From Byssochlamys sp. IMV 00236 (lineage: Eukaryota > Ascomycota > Eurotiomycetes > Eurotiales > Thermoascaceae): a DNA stretch of 64,000 bases. The notes under the pieces are model-generated. The model ran no database searches. It was given only the letters and a program-made list of their open reading frames with translations, and was not told the origin of the DNA. The DNA is taken from contig MSJH02000712.1 in NCBI GenBank assembly GCA_001931875.2, forward strand, positions 27,775-91,774. Direction: 5' to 3'. Positions 10,283 through 21,397 of the stretch are shown here, in pieces; positions within the stretch are counted from its first letter, which is position 1; every line of letters starts with the position of its first letter. The position numbers and the translations under genes were made by a program.

Positions 10283-11935
10283 TCAATGGCCATCCAGGAA
10301 GCGTGTCACGACCTCCGCAAATTCTGCTGGCTTCTCCACCATCGGTAGATGGCCAGCGCCCTCGAGGACGTGCAACGCAGACGGTCTGCCGTGACTGCTG
10401 GCCATCTCCTTCATCGTCTGCGGCAAGACACCGTCCCCACCCCCCACGACAAAGATGCCCCGCGTCCCCGAGGCCTTCATGTCTGTTTGCATGTCGTAGT
10501 CGAACAGCGCCTGCACGCTGTGCTGGAACCCCTTGAGGCTGTTGCCGCGTATCATCTCGCGGACGCGTTCGATCCGCGCGTGCAGCACACCGTTATCATA
10601 GCTTCCGGGCACAAACCACCGGCGGACCGTCGCTTCCGCCAGCTCCTGTCCGACGATGGCTTCGCCCTTGGCGTTCGAAGCACCCTCCTGGATCGCGATA
10701 GCAGCACGATCTCCCCAGGCTTTCCGGTTGCCAGACGGACTCACGGCGTTGGTGTCGCAGCTGACAAAGCCCGCTACCCGCTCCGGGTACTGCAGGGCCG
10801 TCTTCAGCACCGTCGCGCCGCCGAGACTGACCCCGATCACCGCCGCCGCCTGGGGCACGCGGAGGGCGTCCAGCAGGGCGACGAGATCCTCCGCCAGGAC
10901 GTCGAGGGTCACTGGGCGTGCGCCAGACTGCCGGAGACGCCCGCGCGTGTGATAGCGCAGCACGCGGTAACGACGGTTCTGCGGCTCCTTGAAAAAGGCG
11001 TCCAGGAAATAATCCCAGATCCCCCATTCAACCAGGATGGAGTTGCTCAACACCAGCAGCGGGGCATCTGGCTCCCCAGCCCCTTCGAGACGATACGGGA
11101 GCTCAACACCGTCGCGAGTCGTGATGTATGACTCGATCGCAGCCCGACGGCCGTCGGACGCGGGGAAGGTCTTCGTCTTGCCATCTGGGGAAACGAAGGG
11201 TGCACTCCCGGTATTCAGCGCACCCAGCTCGCGTGGTGCTGGCCCAAAAGTGTAATACCAAGAATATGCCCGGCGACGCTTGTCCTTGACGACGCTTGTG
11301 TTGATCTCCTTTGTCCAAGGCGTGGTCGTCGACGCCTGCCATTCGGGACCGCCCAGTCCGTTGTTGGCGGAATATTCATGCAGGGTAAGGTACTCGACCT
11401 CATCATGCTTCTCGATCTGGGAACTGGCGAATCGCCGCGTACGCAGCCATCCCGGCACCTTGGATAGCAGTGGGATATGTTCTTCGCGGTACCATCGATC
11501 GAGCTCCTTCTCCTTGCCTGGATGTACGGTGGTGCTGAGAGCAACAAGGACGCTGCCCTCTACGGGCGCGTTAAGTTCCTCCAGTGGCCGGAAACCCTCG
11601 ACGTGCTGGTCATCCAGCAGGTCATACAACCGCCGATCCACTGCGATCTTTGCCATTGTTTCCTTCTCACGCTCACTCTTGACACCAGGTTCCCGGAGCG
11701 TCGTGTAGGGTGCCTTGGTCAGCTCCGACATATCAGCGACATCGTAGAGAGCCACCCACTCGGGCAGGCCCTTCCCCGGTCCATCCAGGTCCGTGGCTCG
11801 GTAGCGAAAACCGTTCTGGATGGACGGGAGCCGCAGACGAAGAGGGCCATGTTCGTTGTTATACCAGTCGTGAAACTCTGCATCCGACAGGCCGTCCTGC
11901 GGCTGCATCGTTACGTATAGAAGCCCCGGCGCCAT
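10283..11935 (-). CDS. Two dimeric alpha/beta-barrel domains fused to an enol-lactonase-like alpha/beta hydrolase
   Basis: Intronless, 550 aa from the ATG at 11935 (an in-frame ATG at 11950 would add 5 aa). Residues about 1-105 and 130-235 are two copies of an EthD-like dimeric alpha/beta-barrel (ferredoxin-like) domain; each carries a W-Y-x-x-E-H signature (DWYNNEH, RWYREEH). Residues about 280-550 are an alpha/beta hydrolase similar to 3-oxoadipate enol-lactonase, with nucleophile Ser in GVSLGG (about 368), Asp in GGGDGVLP (about 500) and His in GAGHLP (about 528). It lies 0.6 kb downstream of carboxy-cis,cis-muconate cyclase on the same strand. From that context I infer a role in turning beta-carboxymuconolactone into beta-ketoadipate. 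Fungi reportedly do this with one hydrolase/decarboxylase, and muconolactone isomerase also has the barrel fold. Domain calls are firm; the reaction is a hypothesis. Confidence 0.78.
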   Translation of the reverse strand: MAPGLLYVTMQPQDGLSDAEFHDWYNNEHGPLRLRLPSIQNGFRYRATDLDGPGKGLPEWVALYDVADMSELTKAPYTTLREPGVKSEREKETMAKIAVDRRLYDLLDDQHVEGFRPLEELNAPVEGSVLVALSTTVHPGKEKELDRWYREEHIPLLSKVPGWLRTRRFASSQIEKHDEVEYLTLHEYSANNGLGGPEWQASTTTPWTKEINTSVVKDKRRRAYSWYYTFGPAPRELGALNTGSAPFVSPDGKTKTFPASDGRRAAIESYITTRDGVELPYRLEGAGEPDAPLLVLSNSILVEWGIWDYFLDAFFKEPQNRRYRVLRYHTRGRLRQSGARPVTLDVLAEDLVALLDALRVPQAAAVIGVSLGGATVLKTALQYPERVAGFVSCDTNAVSPSGNRKAWGDRAAIAIQEGASNAKGEAIVGQELAEATVRRWFVPGSYDNGVLHARIERVREMIRGNSLKGFQHSVQALFDYDMQTDMKASGTRGIFVVGGGDGVLPQTMKEMASSHGRPSALHVLEGAGHLPMVEKPAEFAEVVTRFLDGH

Positions 11936-11950
11936 GATTGTCACCTGCAA

Positions 11951-12532
11951 TCAATTGTAAAGGTGCAGTCACTAGTAAAAACAAAGTCCTAGCACTTTTG
12001 CCTCTTAAAATCCAACAAGTGAGGAAACAGTGATTAAAAAAAAAATAAAAACAGTAAAACAGACACGAAGACGGATTCCCCGCATCCAGGCGGGAAAGTA
12101 TATACCACCGCGATCCGACTCTGACTGCCGAACCCGCAAGAATAATCGCGAGCTCCTATCCTGGGTCACGTGCAACTAAAGCTTATGTACCGTGGACAGT
12201 TGATGGTCCTCCAGAGGTAATACTTGCATTTGGTTTTGATTAAAATTTACACTTCAGGGATGGTACATCCTCATTTCCACTCGATTTAATCCTAATGTGT
12301 GTTATTCCGTTCAACCAAGGATTAAACACGGGATGAGATTTAATTATCCCCAAGTAGATATCTACACGAAACAATCACATATTAATTCTCCTATATATAT
12401 CTAGGTCTAAACACATATACAGAGGTGATTGACCTAAGGTACTATAGTCTAAATATATTACCGCGCGTAGAGTTTGCGTAAAAGTCGCTAATGATTCATT
12501 TGCTCCATTTTTATATAGCATCTTACCTAACT
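11951..12532. other. Intergenic region between the two catabolic genes
   Basis: About 0.6 kb, AT-rich in its upper half. It must hold the promoter of the hydrolase gene and the 3' end of the cyclase gene. No open frame of note. Confidence 0.6.
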
Positions 12533-13813
12533 TCAATCGTACCAGATCGCATTCATACCGAATCCCTTTTCAGGGATATCCACGCGCGCAACACGTGCGA
12601 GATGTTCGTCGCGGAAGCGGTAAATCTCAACAAATCCATCCTGGTCATCAGTCAGGGCTAACCATTCATCGCTCCAGTCACAGGGGCTGACGGCGTTCGA
12701 GTGCCCTCCGCTGTTGGGAGTTGGGTTGATGAAGAGTTGGCGCTCAATGTTGCCGGCTGGTCCTAGCTTGAATGCACTGATGTAACCTGTGATGTCGAAT
12801 GAGTTGCCACGGGTGGTGGCGAAGAGATACTTTCCACTGTGAGATGTGAAGACGACATCGGCGCGGTATTTGTTTCGTGGAGGTAGTCCTGGGGTGGTCA
12901 GTCAAAACTACTCTGTTCCATCGCGTTCGTAGTTGATATTAGCGGGAGGGGACGGGAGGTAGTACCTGGAGGAATCAGGGGATATGTGAGACGCGTGAAG
13001 ACAGGAACATGTCTATGTTCATCAATCACGTAGACGCCGAGACGATTTCCAGCCTCCATCAAGACATAAAGATACGCTCCACTGGGGTGCATAGCCACCC
13101 ACCGCGGGTGATCGTCAGGTGAGGGAGCATCGATACAATCGACGAGAGTCAGACGACCATCTTCTTCCTTCTTGTGCGTCCAGATCTTGTTTGCGCGGAG
13201 ATCCGCCGAGTAGAGGTAGGTTTCGGTGGGATCGAAGACCATCCCGTGGACGCCGGAGTTGGGCGCATATTCATAGTTCTGGATGTTACGCTCAATGGCC
13301 CCGTTGGCGTCGACGGAGAACACGTTGCCGTAACCGGCATAATCGTAGAAGGGGTTTCCGTAAACATTGTATGGTGGTTTCTTCGCCGCCAGGACGAAGA
13401 TAGCTCTGGTGTTTGTGTCTGCTCGGGATGCGGATGCTAGACAAGACACAAGAGGTGAGCCTAGGGAAAGTCGTGGAATAATTGGATTTCTTCAGGGAAG
13501 CACGTACGATGACCTCCTAGAGGTTGAGATGTAGTGTGGATGATATCAGTGGCACTTTGAACTGCGAAGCTGGACCATTTCTTCATCGCAGCGCCGTATA
13601 TATTTTTCTTGGCGTGCTAGCAACGGGTTTTGTGAGATCGGGAGTCGCAAAGCATCTCGGGAGACTCACGTCGAACGTCAACCACGAGATGGGTTCGTCT
13701 TCTGGGATTGCGGTCTTCTTGACCAACGTGAGCGTTAGAGCCTCATCGTCGAACTCGACTGTGTAGATTCGCCCTGGAGGCGTCCAGGTGCCGACCATAA
13801 GACGATGGCGCAT
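12533..13813 (-). CDS. Carboxy-cis,cis-muconate cyclase (3-carboxymuconate lactonizing enzyme)
   Basis: Fungal-type CMLE of the protocatechuate branch of the beta-ketoadipate pathway: lactonizes 3-carboxy-cis,cis-muconate to beta-carboxymuconolactone. It is a seven-bladed beta-propeller unrelated to the bacterial enzyme. Four exons, complement(join(12533..12888,12966..13436,13508..13616,13670..13813)), give 359 aa with all phases closing; the last intron has a CTGAC branch site. The protein follows the Neurospora enzyme closely from memory: MVGTWTPPG near the start, YGAAMKKWSSF, ADTNTRAIF, GVHGMVFDPTETYLYSAD, DHPRWVAMHP, LMEAGNR, TPNSGGHSNAVSPC and the C-terminal GFGMNAIWYD. The start at 13813 (CACAATGCG context) matches the family N-terminus; an ATG 10 codons upstream is in frame but less likely. 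Cytosolic, no signal peptide. Confidence 0.93.
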
Positions 13814-16800
13814 TGTGTAACAGGCGGGGTTGTAATCTACCAAGTGAGGAGTGTTAAAAGGAAAAGGAATTGAAGAACTTCTATTTCATCTCTCTGGGCG
13901 AGATTGAGAATAAAAGGATTCCCAATTTTTGTTGGAAAAATTTCTCCATTTCCATCTTCTGCCTTGTCGTCTTCATCCCGACGTTGAATCCCGAGTCTCG
14001 ACCCGTGTTGTTCCTGGCACGCGGGGAAGAGGCGGGGTGTAGTGGATTCGGCAGTCTCGCACGGTCGATCAAAACAGTCATAACTGACGCCGTTCAACCG
14101 CTTTGGTTTACCGTTGGGCATGCATGTTCCGGTGGTATATGTACCATAGATAGTTTTATTGTTGTCATGTTGCATGCGGGTGTCTATTCTCGCCTGCTAT
14201 GAATGCCGGGCCTTTACGAAGAGCCCTAGCCTGATTTGCCTATCATCTCACAGTGCACCTCTACATCGCGACCCGGCAACATAGTTAAGTTACCTATCGG
14301 CTTATCCTAACACCTACACTTCAATGATTTAACAGGTAGTGGTCGATCTAAACGGGTTGGCGAGATCCCAACAAGCGTGCCGTCAGATAATGGCACTACT
14401 ACCTAAACTAGCAGCGGAAAAGATCTTTCCCGGCTAGATACTTTCTCCGGTCTCAGGATACTTTCCCCATGGGGATTTATTTCTTAGATTCCATTAAATA
14501 ATGTGCGACTGAAAATGTGTGTGAGGCCAACGTGTGTTGGAAGTCTGTGTCGAAAGAGTCAAGTGCAGGCGAGAAAGGAAGAACGAGGCGCTCTTCAGTG
14601 GCAGAGGGCGGACGTGGACGTCTGCCATAGCCGCGACGTCGATCCGGTATATAGATGAGATATCGTGCATCTGATGCAATTAACGCATCCGGTAGCAGAT
14701 TTTCTCATGGAGTATGGCATTCCCAGCAGCGTTGTATAATGTCAGAGCGGCTGTAGATATAGTGCGAGTATCTTTTAGTGCTCTTATGACAGATCTATAG
14801 CTGTCGGAATGATTGTAGATAATTCAAGATACCTTTGACAGACCTCATGTGATACAGTTCAGAGAGGTCTTAACAACTGCACGAATTTATCCTGTTTGAT
14901 AGTTTCAGATCGTGCCATACGTCTCTGAAGCTTCAGGCACTTCGTTACTCTGCTGCTCTACGGACAGTTACACAAAGCTTTATTTCGAGTACTTTAAGCT
15001 GATGACTAGTGTATTATATTCCTGACTTCCCTCTATACTAAATGGTAAAGAATCTCCGAGAAGCTGCTGAATAGTATAACCGGTTATAATAATCTCGGTA
15101 TGAGTGCCGAGTTAATATATGGATTACAAAGACCCAGACAGAGTAGTTTCAGATAGCAATGTATCGATCATAATGTAGAAGCAGACATAGTACATACATA
15201 AGGTTTCCTGGGAACATGTTCCCTTCAGCTAGTATTTATTTGAACGTACTGCAGTGTAAAGTGAAGTTTAGGATCCGTAAGCGATGAAAAGCCTGGCCCT
15301 ATTAAGTCTGGATTTAGAGTGAGCGCCGCCATCGTTTATAGCTTCCCAGTAAAACAATAGTTAGCTCGGCGTTTTCCGATAAGTCATGGGCATGCTCCTT
15401 CACTTCAAGCCACTCCCAACGCTAGTAAGATTGGCCGTACTAGATTCATTACGCCTAACGCTTCACCAACTCCGTACTATGATATATTAGAGCTTAGTAG
15501 AGCTGCCTAGTGCTGCTGACTGCCCATTCGCTCGATGTCACCAGATATAAAGCTTTTTGCAATAGAGCTTGATCATTCTAATCGTACCAACGAGCCGACG
15601 AGCAACCGTAATATCGACTCTCTTAGAACTGATAAAACTCCTCTAATAGTTAAATCTGCAAGACCAACACCGAGACCATGAAAAAAGCTCGTTCGACTAT
15701 GATCATATACGGAGCTGATCCCATTGAGACCTATCGCTCGACACGGATTCCTCCTCGTAGGCAAAGAGCTCTCGAGAAAAAACCCAAGAGCGCGACTATA
15801 ATCCACTACTTGAGTGTTCGCATTAAAAAGAGTGTATCGAGGATGCTAAACGATCTGAACGGCCCCCAACGATTACAAAGGATATAGAGCAAGATGTCTG
15901 CCTCTGCTTAGCGGATTTTGCGCAAATAGGGACTTTCAGACTTACTAACGAAATAAACGTCGTAGGTTACAGTTTGCCCTAGATCATAAACTACCTAACA
16001 CTCGGATACTTGAGGATTGGAAAAACATGATCTGGAGCGACTAGGGAATAGCTTCATCTATCACTAATAAAGGAAGTTATTAGCATCTAGGGCATAAGAC
16101 GGAATAGTGCCAAGCTTACTAGCGTTGGCAATTTTTTTTTTTTGATGCACTATGTATTAAGACTCAAGAGTCAAGACTCAAGAGCCAAGAGTAAGCTGCA
16201 CTATTCATCTCGCCGCTAATGAAATAGACTTTCGTAGACGCCGCTAGACAAGCTATATTATCTAATCTGATACGCCAGATCTAATCTGATAAGGTCGGTA
16301 GCCTAGTTATTGAAGCCGAGTGGCGTAACTATACGCGTTTGTTGGGGCCGATACGAGTCATGAAGATGAGAAGCGAGAAGGGCAAAGAAAAGGAAAGAAA
16401 GAGAAAATTCGGTCTACTCCTCATCTTCATTCTTCGGCTGGTATCCAATACGGAGGTGATGGACGAATATTCCGTAACCCTTGGATGAGATTGTAAATGC
16501 ATTGATAATTTCCCAAGAACCACTCAGTTGCGACTACTCGTAACACCTCAGTCCCAATGTCGTACGCGAAAAACCGCGGCAGCGATCCAGGAAAGCTATG
16601 GGAAGCGATACCACTCTATCTCGGGCGACCCGCCCCCAATGCATGCTAGATGCTCTCCACTAAGTTGCGAGTAAAGTTTTCTGATGCGATTTTTCACACA
16701 CTAGATCTCTAAAGATCGATATGGCCAGATCACCTTCAGGCGGAGTGTTCTGGATTTGCCTTAATTGTGAAAGAGTCCAACTTGGAAATGTCTTAAGAAG

Positions 16801-16897
16801 CCTCGTGTCGCTGATAGCATGGATTCTGATTTAGTATTTTCATTCAGCATAGTCCTTCTATCAGAGCCAGAGTGGAGGGACACTTCCCAAACTGAAG
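13814..16897. other. Long intergenic region, no gene seen
   Basis: About 3.1 kb with no family I recognise. The part at 14.7-16.2 kb has moderate AT content and many stops in all frames, and could be an old decayed element. A short direct repeat (GACTCAAGAG units, about 16160-16188) and a T12 run occur. The right end is the promoter region of the siderophore transporter. Confidence 0.5.
16265..16292 (+). promoter_or_regulatory. Candidate SreA-type GATA sites
   Basis: ATCTGATAA at 16284-16292 matches exactly the ATCWGATAA sequence known for the Aspergillus iron repressor SreA. A second near-copy, ATCTGATAC, lies at 16265-16273. They sit about 0.6 kb upstream of a siderophore transporter gene, the class of gene SreA represses when iron is plentiful. 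A 9-mer can occur by chance; the paired arrangement and the downstream gene support it. Confidence 0.5.
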
Positions 16898-18845
16898 ATG
16901 TTGTCCATGTTGAAGAGGGTCTTTCCAGCTGCGGATTCTGCTTCTCCAGGTCCTACTGGAGACCATGAACTCGCAACCGCGGACACTTTAACGAAGACAG
17001 AATCAAAGTTGCCAGCTGAAAAAGTCGACGACGCCGTTAATGACCAGCTCCCTGACGAGTCAGCCCAAAACGGAGTAACACAAGCCGAAGCTATCACCTT
17101 ATCATGGACAAAGACATCTTTGGGAGCAGCGTATATCTTGTGAGTCCAGATGTGATAGCCGTAGAGAGGGAAAACGCTGACTATTGCAAAATAGAATGTT
17201 TCTCTTATACTTTGTTAATGCTTTTCAGTCCTCAATCACTAGCAACTTGTCGGCCTACGTGACCAGCGGATTCGAGTCGCACTCCCTAATTCCAGTGATC
17301 TATGTCGTATCCAGCGTCATGTCAGCAGCAACCTATATGCCTGTCGCGAAAATACTGAACCTCTGGGACCGCTCTCTTGGATTCCTCCTCATGGCAGTCT
17401 TCGCCACTGTGGGATTGATATTGTCTGCTACCTGCACGGGCATCGCAACCTACTGCGCATCGCAGGTAAGTCCATTGCACTTTTCGCCTATAGTACTGTA
17501 CAAATCACTTATGTCCACAAAAAAGGTATTCTACAGTGTTGGATTTTCCGGTATGATCTTTTGCGTCGACGTCATCACAGCAGACACGTCGACGCTGCGC
17601 GATCGAGGTCTTGCGTATGCATTCACTTCCTCGCCTTATATCATCACAGCATACGCAGGTTCTGCTGCTTCCCAGCATTTCTACGAAACCAACTGGCGTT
17701 GGGCATACGGCTGTTTCGCTATTGTCCTTCCTGTTGTTGCATTGCCAATGTTTGGTCTCTTGCAGTATAATCGCTACAAGGCGAAGAAGAAGGGGCTCCT
17801 GCGTAAGAAAGAAGCGAGCGGTAGATCTCTAATGCAAAGTATCATATTTTATACTATCGAGTTTGACAGTAAGTTGTAACCCTCGCTGAACGACTTCGTG
17901 CTAACACTTGCAGTCCTGGGTGTGTTCCTTCTGACCGCTGGACTGGTCCTTTTCCTACTTCCCTTCACCATCGCTGGATCTACTGCCGACGATTGGAGGT
18001 CTGGCTCGATCATTACGATGCTTGTGATTGGCATCGTGTGCTTGATCGCCTTTGCTTTGGCAGAGCGCTTCCTTGCTCCAGTGCCCTTTCTTCCATGGAA
18101 ATTATTGGTCTCCAGAACGGTTCTTGGTGCTTGTCTCATAGATGTCTGTTACCAGATCGCATACTACTGCTGGGCCGACTACTTCACCTCCTATCTGCAG
18201 GTCGTGTACGGAACAAGTATCGAAGTTGCAGGATACATAAGCAGCATCTTCGACGTGGTTTCTGGAGTCTGGCTTTTAGTTGTGGGAGTTCTGATCAAGA
18301 AAACAGGCCGTTTCCGATGGTTACTTTGGGGAGCAGTACCTCTCTACATGCTTGGAGTCGGCTTGATGATCTATTTTCGCAACCCTGACCGGTCTGTTGG
18401 CTATACGATCATGTGCCAGGTATTCATTGCGTTTGCTGGCGGTACTATGATTATCTGCCAACAAGTTGCCGTCCTAGCCGCATCAGATCACAATCATGCT
18501 GCTTCATCCCTCGCATTCCTTAATTGCTTTGGCTCTATGGGAGGCGCGATTGGAAGTAGTATCTCAGGTGCTATCTGGACGCACACTTTGCCTGCAGCAT
18601 TGAAGCGTCTACTTCCTGAGTCCGCCAAGGCTGACTGGGAAACAATCTATGACTCGCTTGAATCGCAGCTGAGTTACCCAAGTGGCGAAGAGACTCGACA
18701 CGCCATTTCCCTTGCTTATGCAGAGGCACAGAGCAAGATGTTGATTGCTGGGACTGCGATTATGGCTCTTTCCCTTATTTGGATGTTCGTGATCAGGGAC
18801 ATCAAGCTTACTAAAGAGACACAGACCAAGGGTGTCTTGTTCTAG
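16898..18845 (+). CDS. Siderophore-iron transporter (MFS, SIT family)
   Basis: Imports ferric siderophores across the plasma membrane. Four exons, join(16898..17139,17195..17465,17526..17868,17914..18845), give 595 aa, typical for the SIT family with 14 helices. The first about 75 residues are a hydrophilic cytoplasmic tail. Family-typical pieces follow: LSWTKTSLGAAYIL leading into helix 1, LLYFVNAFQSS, the Y(V/A)TS-F motif, YCASQVFYSVGFSG across the intron 2 splice, ADTSTLRDRGLAYAFTSSPY, and late helices with FAGGTMIICQQVAVLA. The introns are 55, 60 and 45 nt with GTGAGT, GTAAGT and GTAAGT donors. ATGs at 16898 and 16907 are both possible starts. No siderophore biosynthesis gene lies nearby, so it may take up xenosiderophores; the siderophore type cannot be told. 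Confidence 0.9.
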
Positions 18846-20901
18846 TCACTCTCTCCCTCCTTATTCTTCTTCTTCTTCTTCTTCTTCTTCTTCTCTCTCT
18901 CTCTCTCTCTCTTTATTTATTTTTTATTTTTATTTTTATTTTTTTGCGCTACGGTACAATGGAACATAGCCATGAGCTATGAAACCCAGAATGATGGAAG
19001 CATTTGAGGAAACGGGGAGTTAGTCATCTTCGTCAACATTTAGTTATTTGAGTTGTCCCAAATACCTGTCTATCGTTGCTTTACAAGAAATTCATTTGGA
19101 TGTCACGCTATTTCAGCATTGCACCTGCTTGAAGATGCTTGAATTTCCAACAAGTTTGCACCTACATTTTTGGCATTCATTGATGGTATCCGATACAACA
19201 CAACCGAGCAGGTGCTTAAAAGATGTATTAGAGTTACCTGGCAGAGAGGAATATCCGGACATTAAATAATAGTTTCGTCTCCCAGGGAAAACGCTCAGCC
19301 CTAAGATCTTTCATAGGAGTTGCGATTGGTGATCTCTGATTACTAATTTGCTAGCCACAAACACACAATGTTAAAACGTGAAACGGGTAAGTATTATTGC
19401 GCAGACGCGCTTGCAACTTCAACCCCGGAAAATAAATCCGAAATACACTTACCTATCTTGATTCACTGCTATAACTTTGGCAGAACTGGCAATAGTAACT
19501 CGTTAACTAACGGCTGTTCACTACTTATCTATAACTAACTAATAATACTTACTGGGCCTTCTATGGAACCACGTAGACTGCGGGGAGTTCTAGCGATCTG
19601 GTTTGATCGTCTGGCCTACCAACCTCCTTCCTGCCCGCCGATCTGATGCCCCTGATCTGATCTAAGAAGTACCGTTGCAAAAGCTATCCTTGGGACAGAA
19701 ACGGCCCGCTCCGCTAGCCAGAGCCAATCCATCCATTTCATAGGTTAGCTGAGAAACAGACACAAAAAGAATCCGATCCATTGTGTGGTCTTGAGCTCAT
19801 GAGATTCGGAGGAAGGATTTTCACTGGCTGACGAGGCTTATTCACCGTTTTCTGAATAGAGCTGCTAGTTTATGATGGGTTGTGCAATGCCGCTGGTCAG
19901 CAAAGTGCTACGAATCTGTATTCTGCCCTCTGAAACGTGGTTCTCTAGTATCTACCCTATCTTCAAATGAACCCTTCTTCTCAGTTATTCTATGCTCGAG
20001 TTGTAGTAACTATGTTTAGGGAGGAGCAAGTGGAGCCAGCAAAGCCATCATGTCTGCATAATCTGTTGCCCTATGTGGGCGCTAGGTTCGGCAATCTTGC
20101 AGGCTTCCTCGTCAGTCGGTTCGTTTCATCTCTACTTTGAAGCTATCTAAGGGAGATCGTCTTATGAGATGGCTATCTACAGTTCACTAACGCAGCGTAG
20201 TGCCCTTAGACTTTCAGTTTGTGCCCCGCATGTTTTGTGGCTGGCTGACATTTATACCACGTTCCAATTTTTTATACGCGGCTCGTCCCCACCAAATCGG
20301 GCCAGAGACTATAACTATAACACGCTTTTGGATTGTAGCGGAGTGGTGAAGAACAGCCTTGTCTGGTCAATGTCTTTCAATTACCACTTTTGTGTCCTCA
20401 GTTTAAGCACTTGGGTATTGAATTGAAGGTATGCTCACTTCTCGATGTTAAACTTGATCACTGCAAACAGTTCTTGATCTCTTAGGTTCGTGTTTTTCTA
20501 TCTGGTCAATAAACACAAACCTATCGATGGATAATGTTTTCTCTGCTGTACTCAATTGGGTGCTGGAATTAGAATTCAGCCCGCCACAGCTAGGTTATCC
20601 ATCCTTGAAAACTTTTATCGACATGAACCTCCGCACCACAATTTTGAACCAGTTATTGTGATTCCCCAAATCTTTAGGAATTCTCTGACGTGAACAAAAA
20701 CAAAATGAGTCACACGGTGGCACAGATCCTTTCCTATTTCTACACTGATAATGAAGCTAGCATCGCAAATGCTATCCTTTCACGTGGCATCGGAGCTGTA
20801 CATAAATAGTGGTAGATTTCTCCTGCCGGGAACGTCTTTAGATTTTACTCAAGAACACCGCATCATTCTTCCAATCCACTCAGACTCAAATCTCTCAAAA
20901 A
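18846..20901. other. Intergenic region with pyrimidine microsatellite
   Basis: About 2 kb. It starts with the transporter 3' UTR and a (TTC)n(TC)n tract, then ordinary sequence without recognisable genes. Small open frames at 19048-19269 and 20169-20426 (+) show no motif. Confidence 0.5.
18862..18945. repeat. (TTC)n(TC)n microsatellite followed by T-rich tract
   Basis: About ten TTC units run into about ten TC units and then a T/A-rich stretch, just 3' of the siderophore transporter stop codon. It probably falls in the 3' UTR. Confidence 0.9.
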
Positions 20902-21397
20902 ATGGGTTATTTCAACGCAGAGGAAAAACAGGGACTGGAGGTCGCACTCGGGCCTTTCGGGACGGGAATATATTACATTGGTTGATAAGTAACGGCATAT
21001 ATAATTTAGCACAAACTAACGTTTGTCAGTTAATTCCGTGGTACCCGCAGACCACCCCGAGTGGCGACAGGGCGAAGCACTCAGAGGCTGGTCTTTGGCT
21101 ATTAACAAAGACGACGACCTCATTTTCATGCGCACCGGAGGCTACCACTGGGGATACCTATGGAATAACAGTGCTCCCGGGGGAGCCCGTTTTGTCCCAT
21201 CCGGCATTGCAGTGAAGTCGCGCGAATCCGATGCCTTGTTCGACGTCCTGGAGCTCGTACCGGGCCCTGAATGCGACAGAAGTCAGATGATTGAATATGC
21301 TAGACGCTGGAGCGGTTATGAAGTGACCGGTGACGAGAAGGAATACTATATGTTACTGATTTTAGCGGCCAAGCGACGTGAAGGAATGGGTGTCTAG
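20902..21397 (+). CDS. Small hypothetical protein
   Basis: Two exons, join(20902..20980,21030..21397), would give 148 aa. The 49-nt intron has an ACTAAC branch site and TTTGTCAG acceptor; the donor (GTTGAT) is weak. Exon 2 has clearly higher GC than its surroundings and encodes an ordinary globular-looking sequence rich in Trp, Gly and acidic residues (HPEWRQGEALRGWSLA, GGYHWGYLWN). No signal peptide or membrane segment. I recognise no family. A/T-rich non-coding sequence surrounds it, so it looks like an isolated lineage-specific gene. The splice is the least certain part. Confidence 0.45.

Noticed and set aside
10349..11131. 260-codon plus-strand frame
   Set aside because: Antisense shadow of the GC-rich hydrolase gene.
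15570..15890. Possible transposase remnant in the 14-16.9 kb spacer
   Set aside because: Frames on both strands are short and no catalytic motif could be found; not enough to claim an element.
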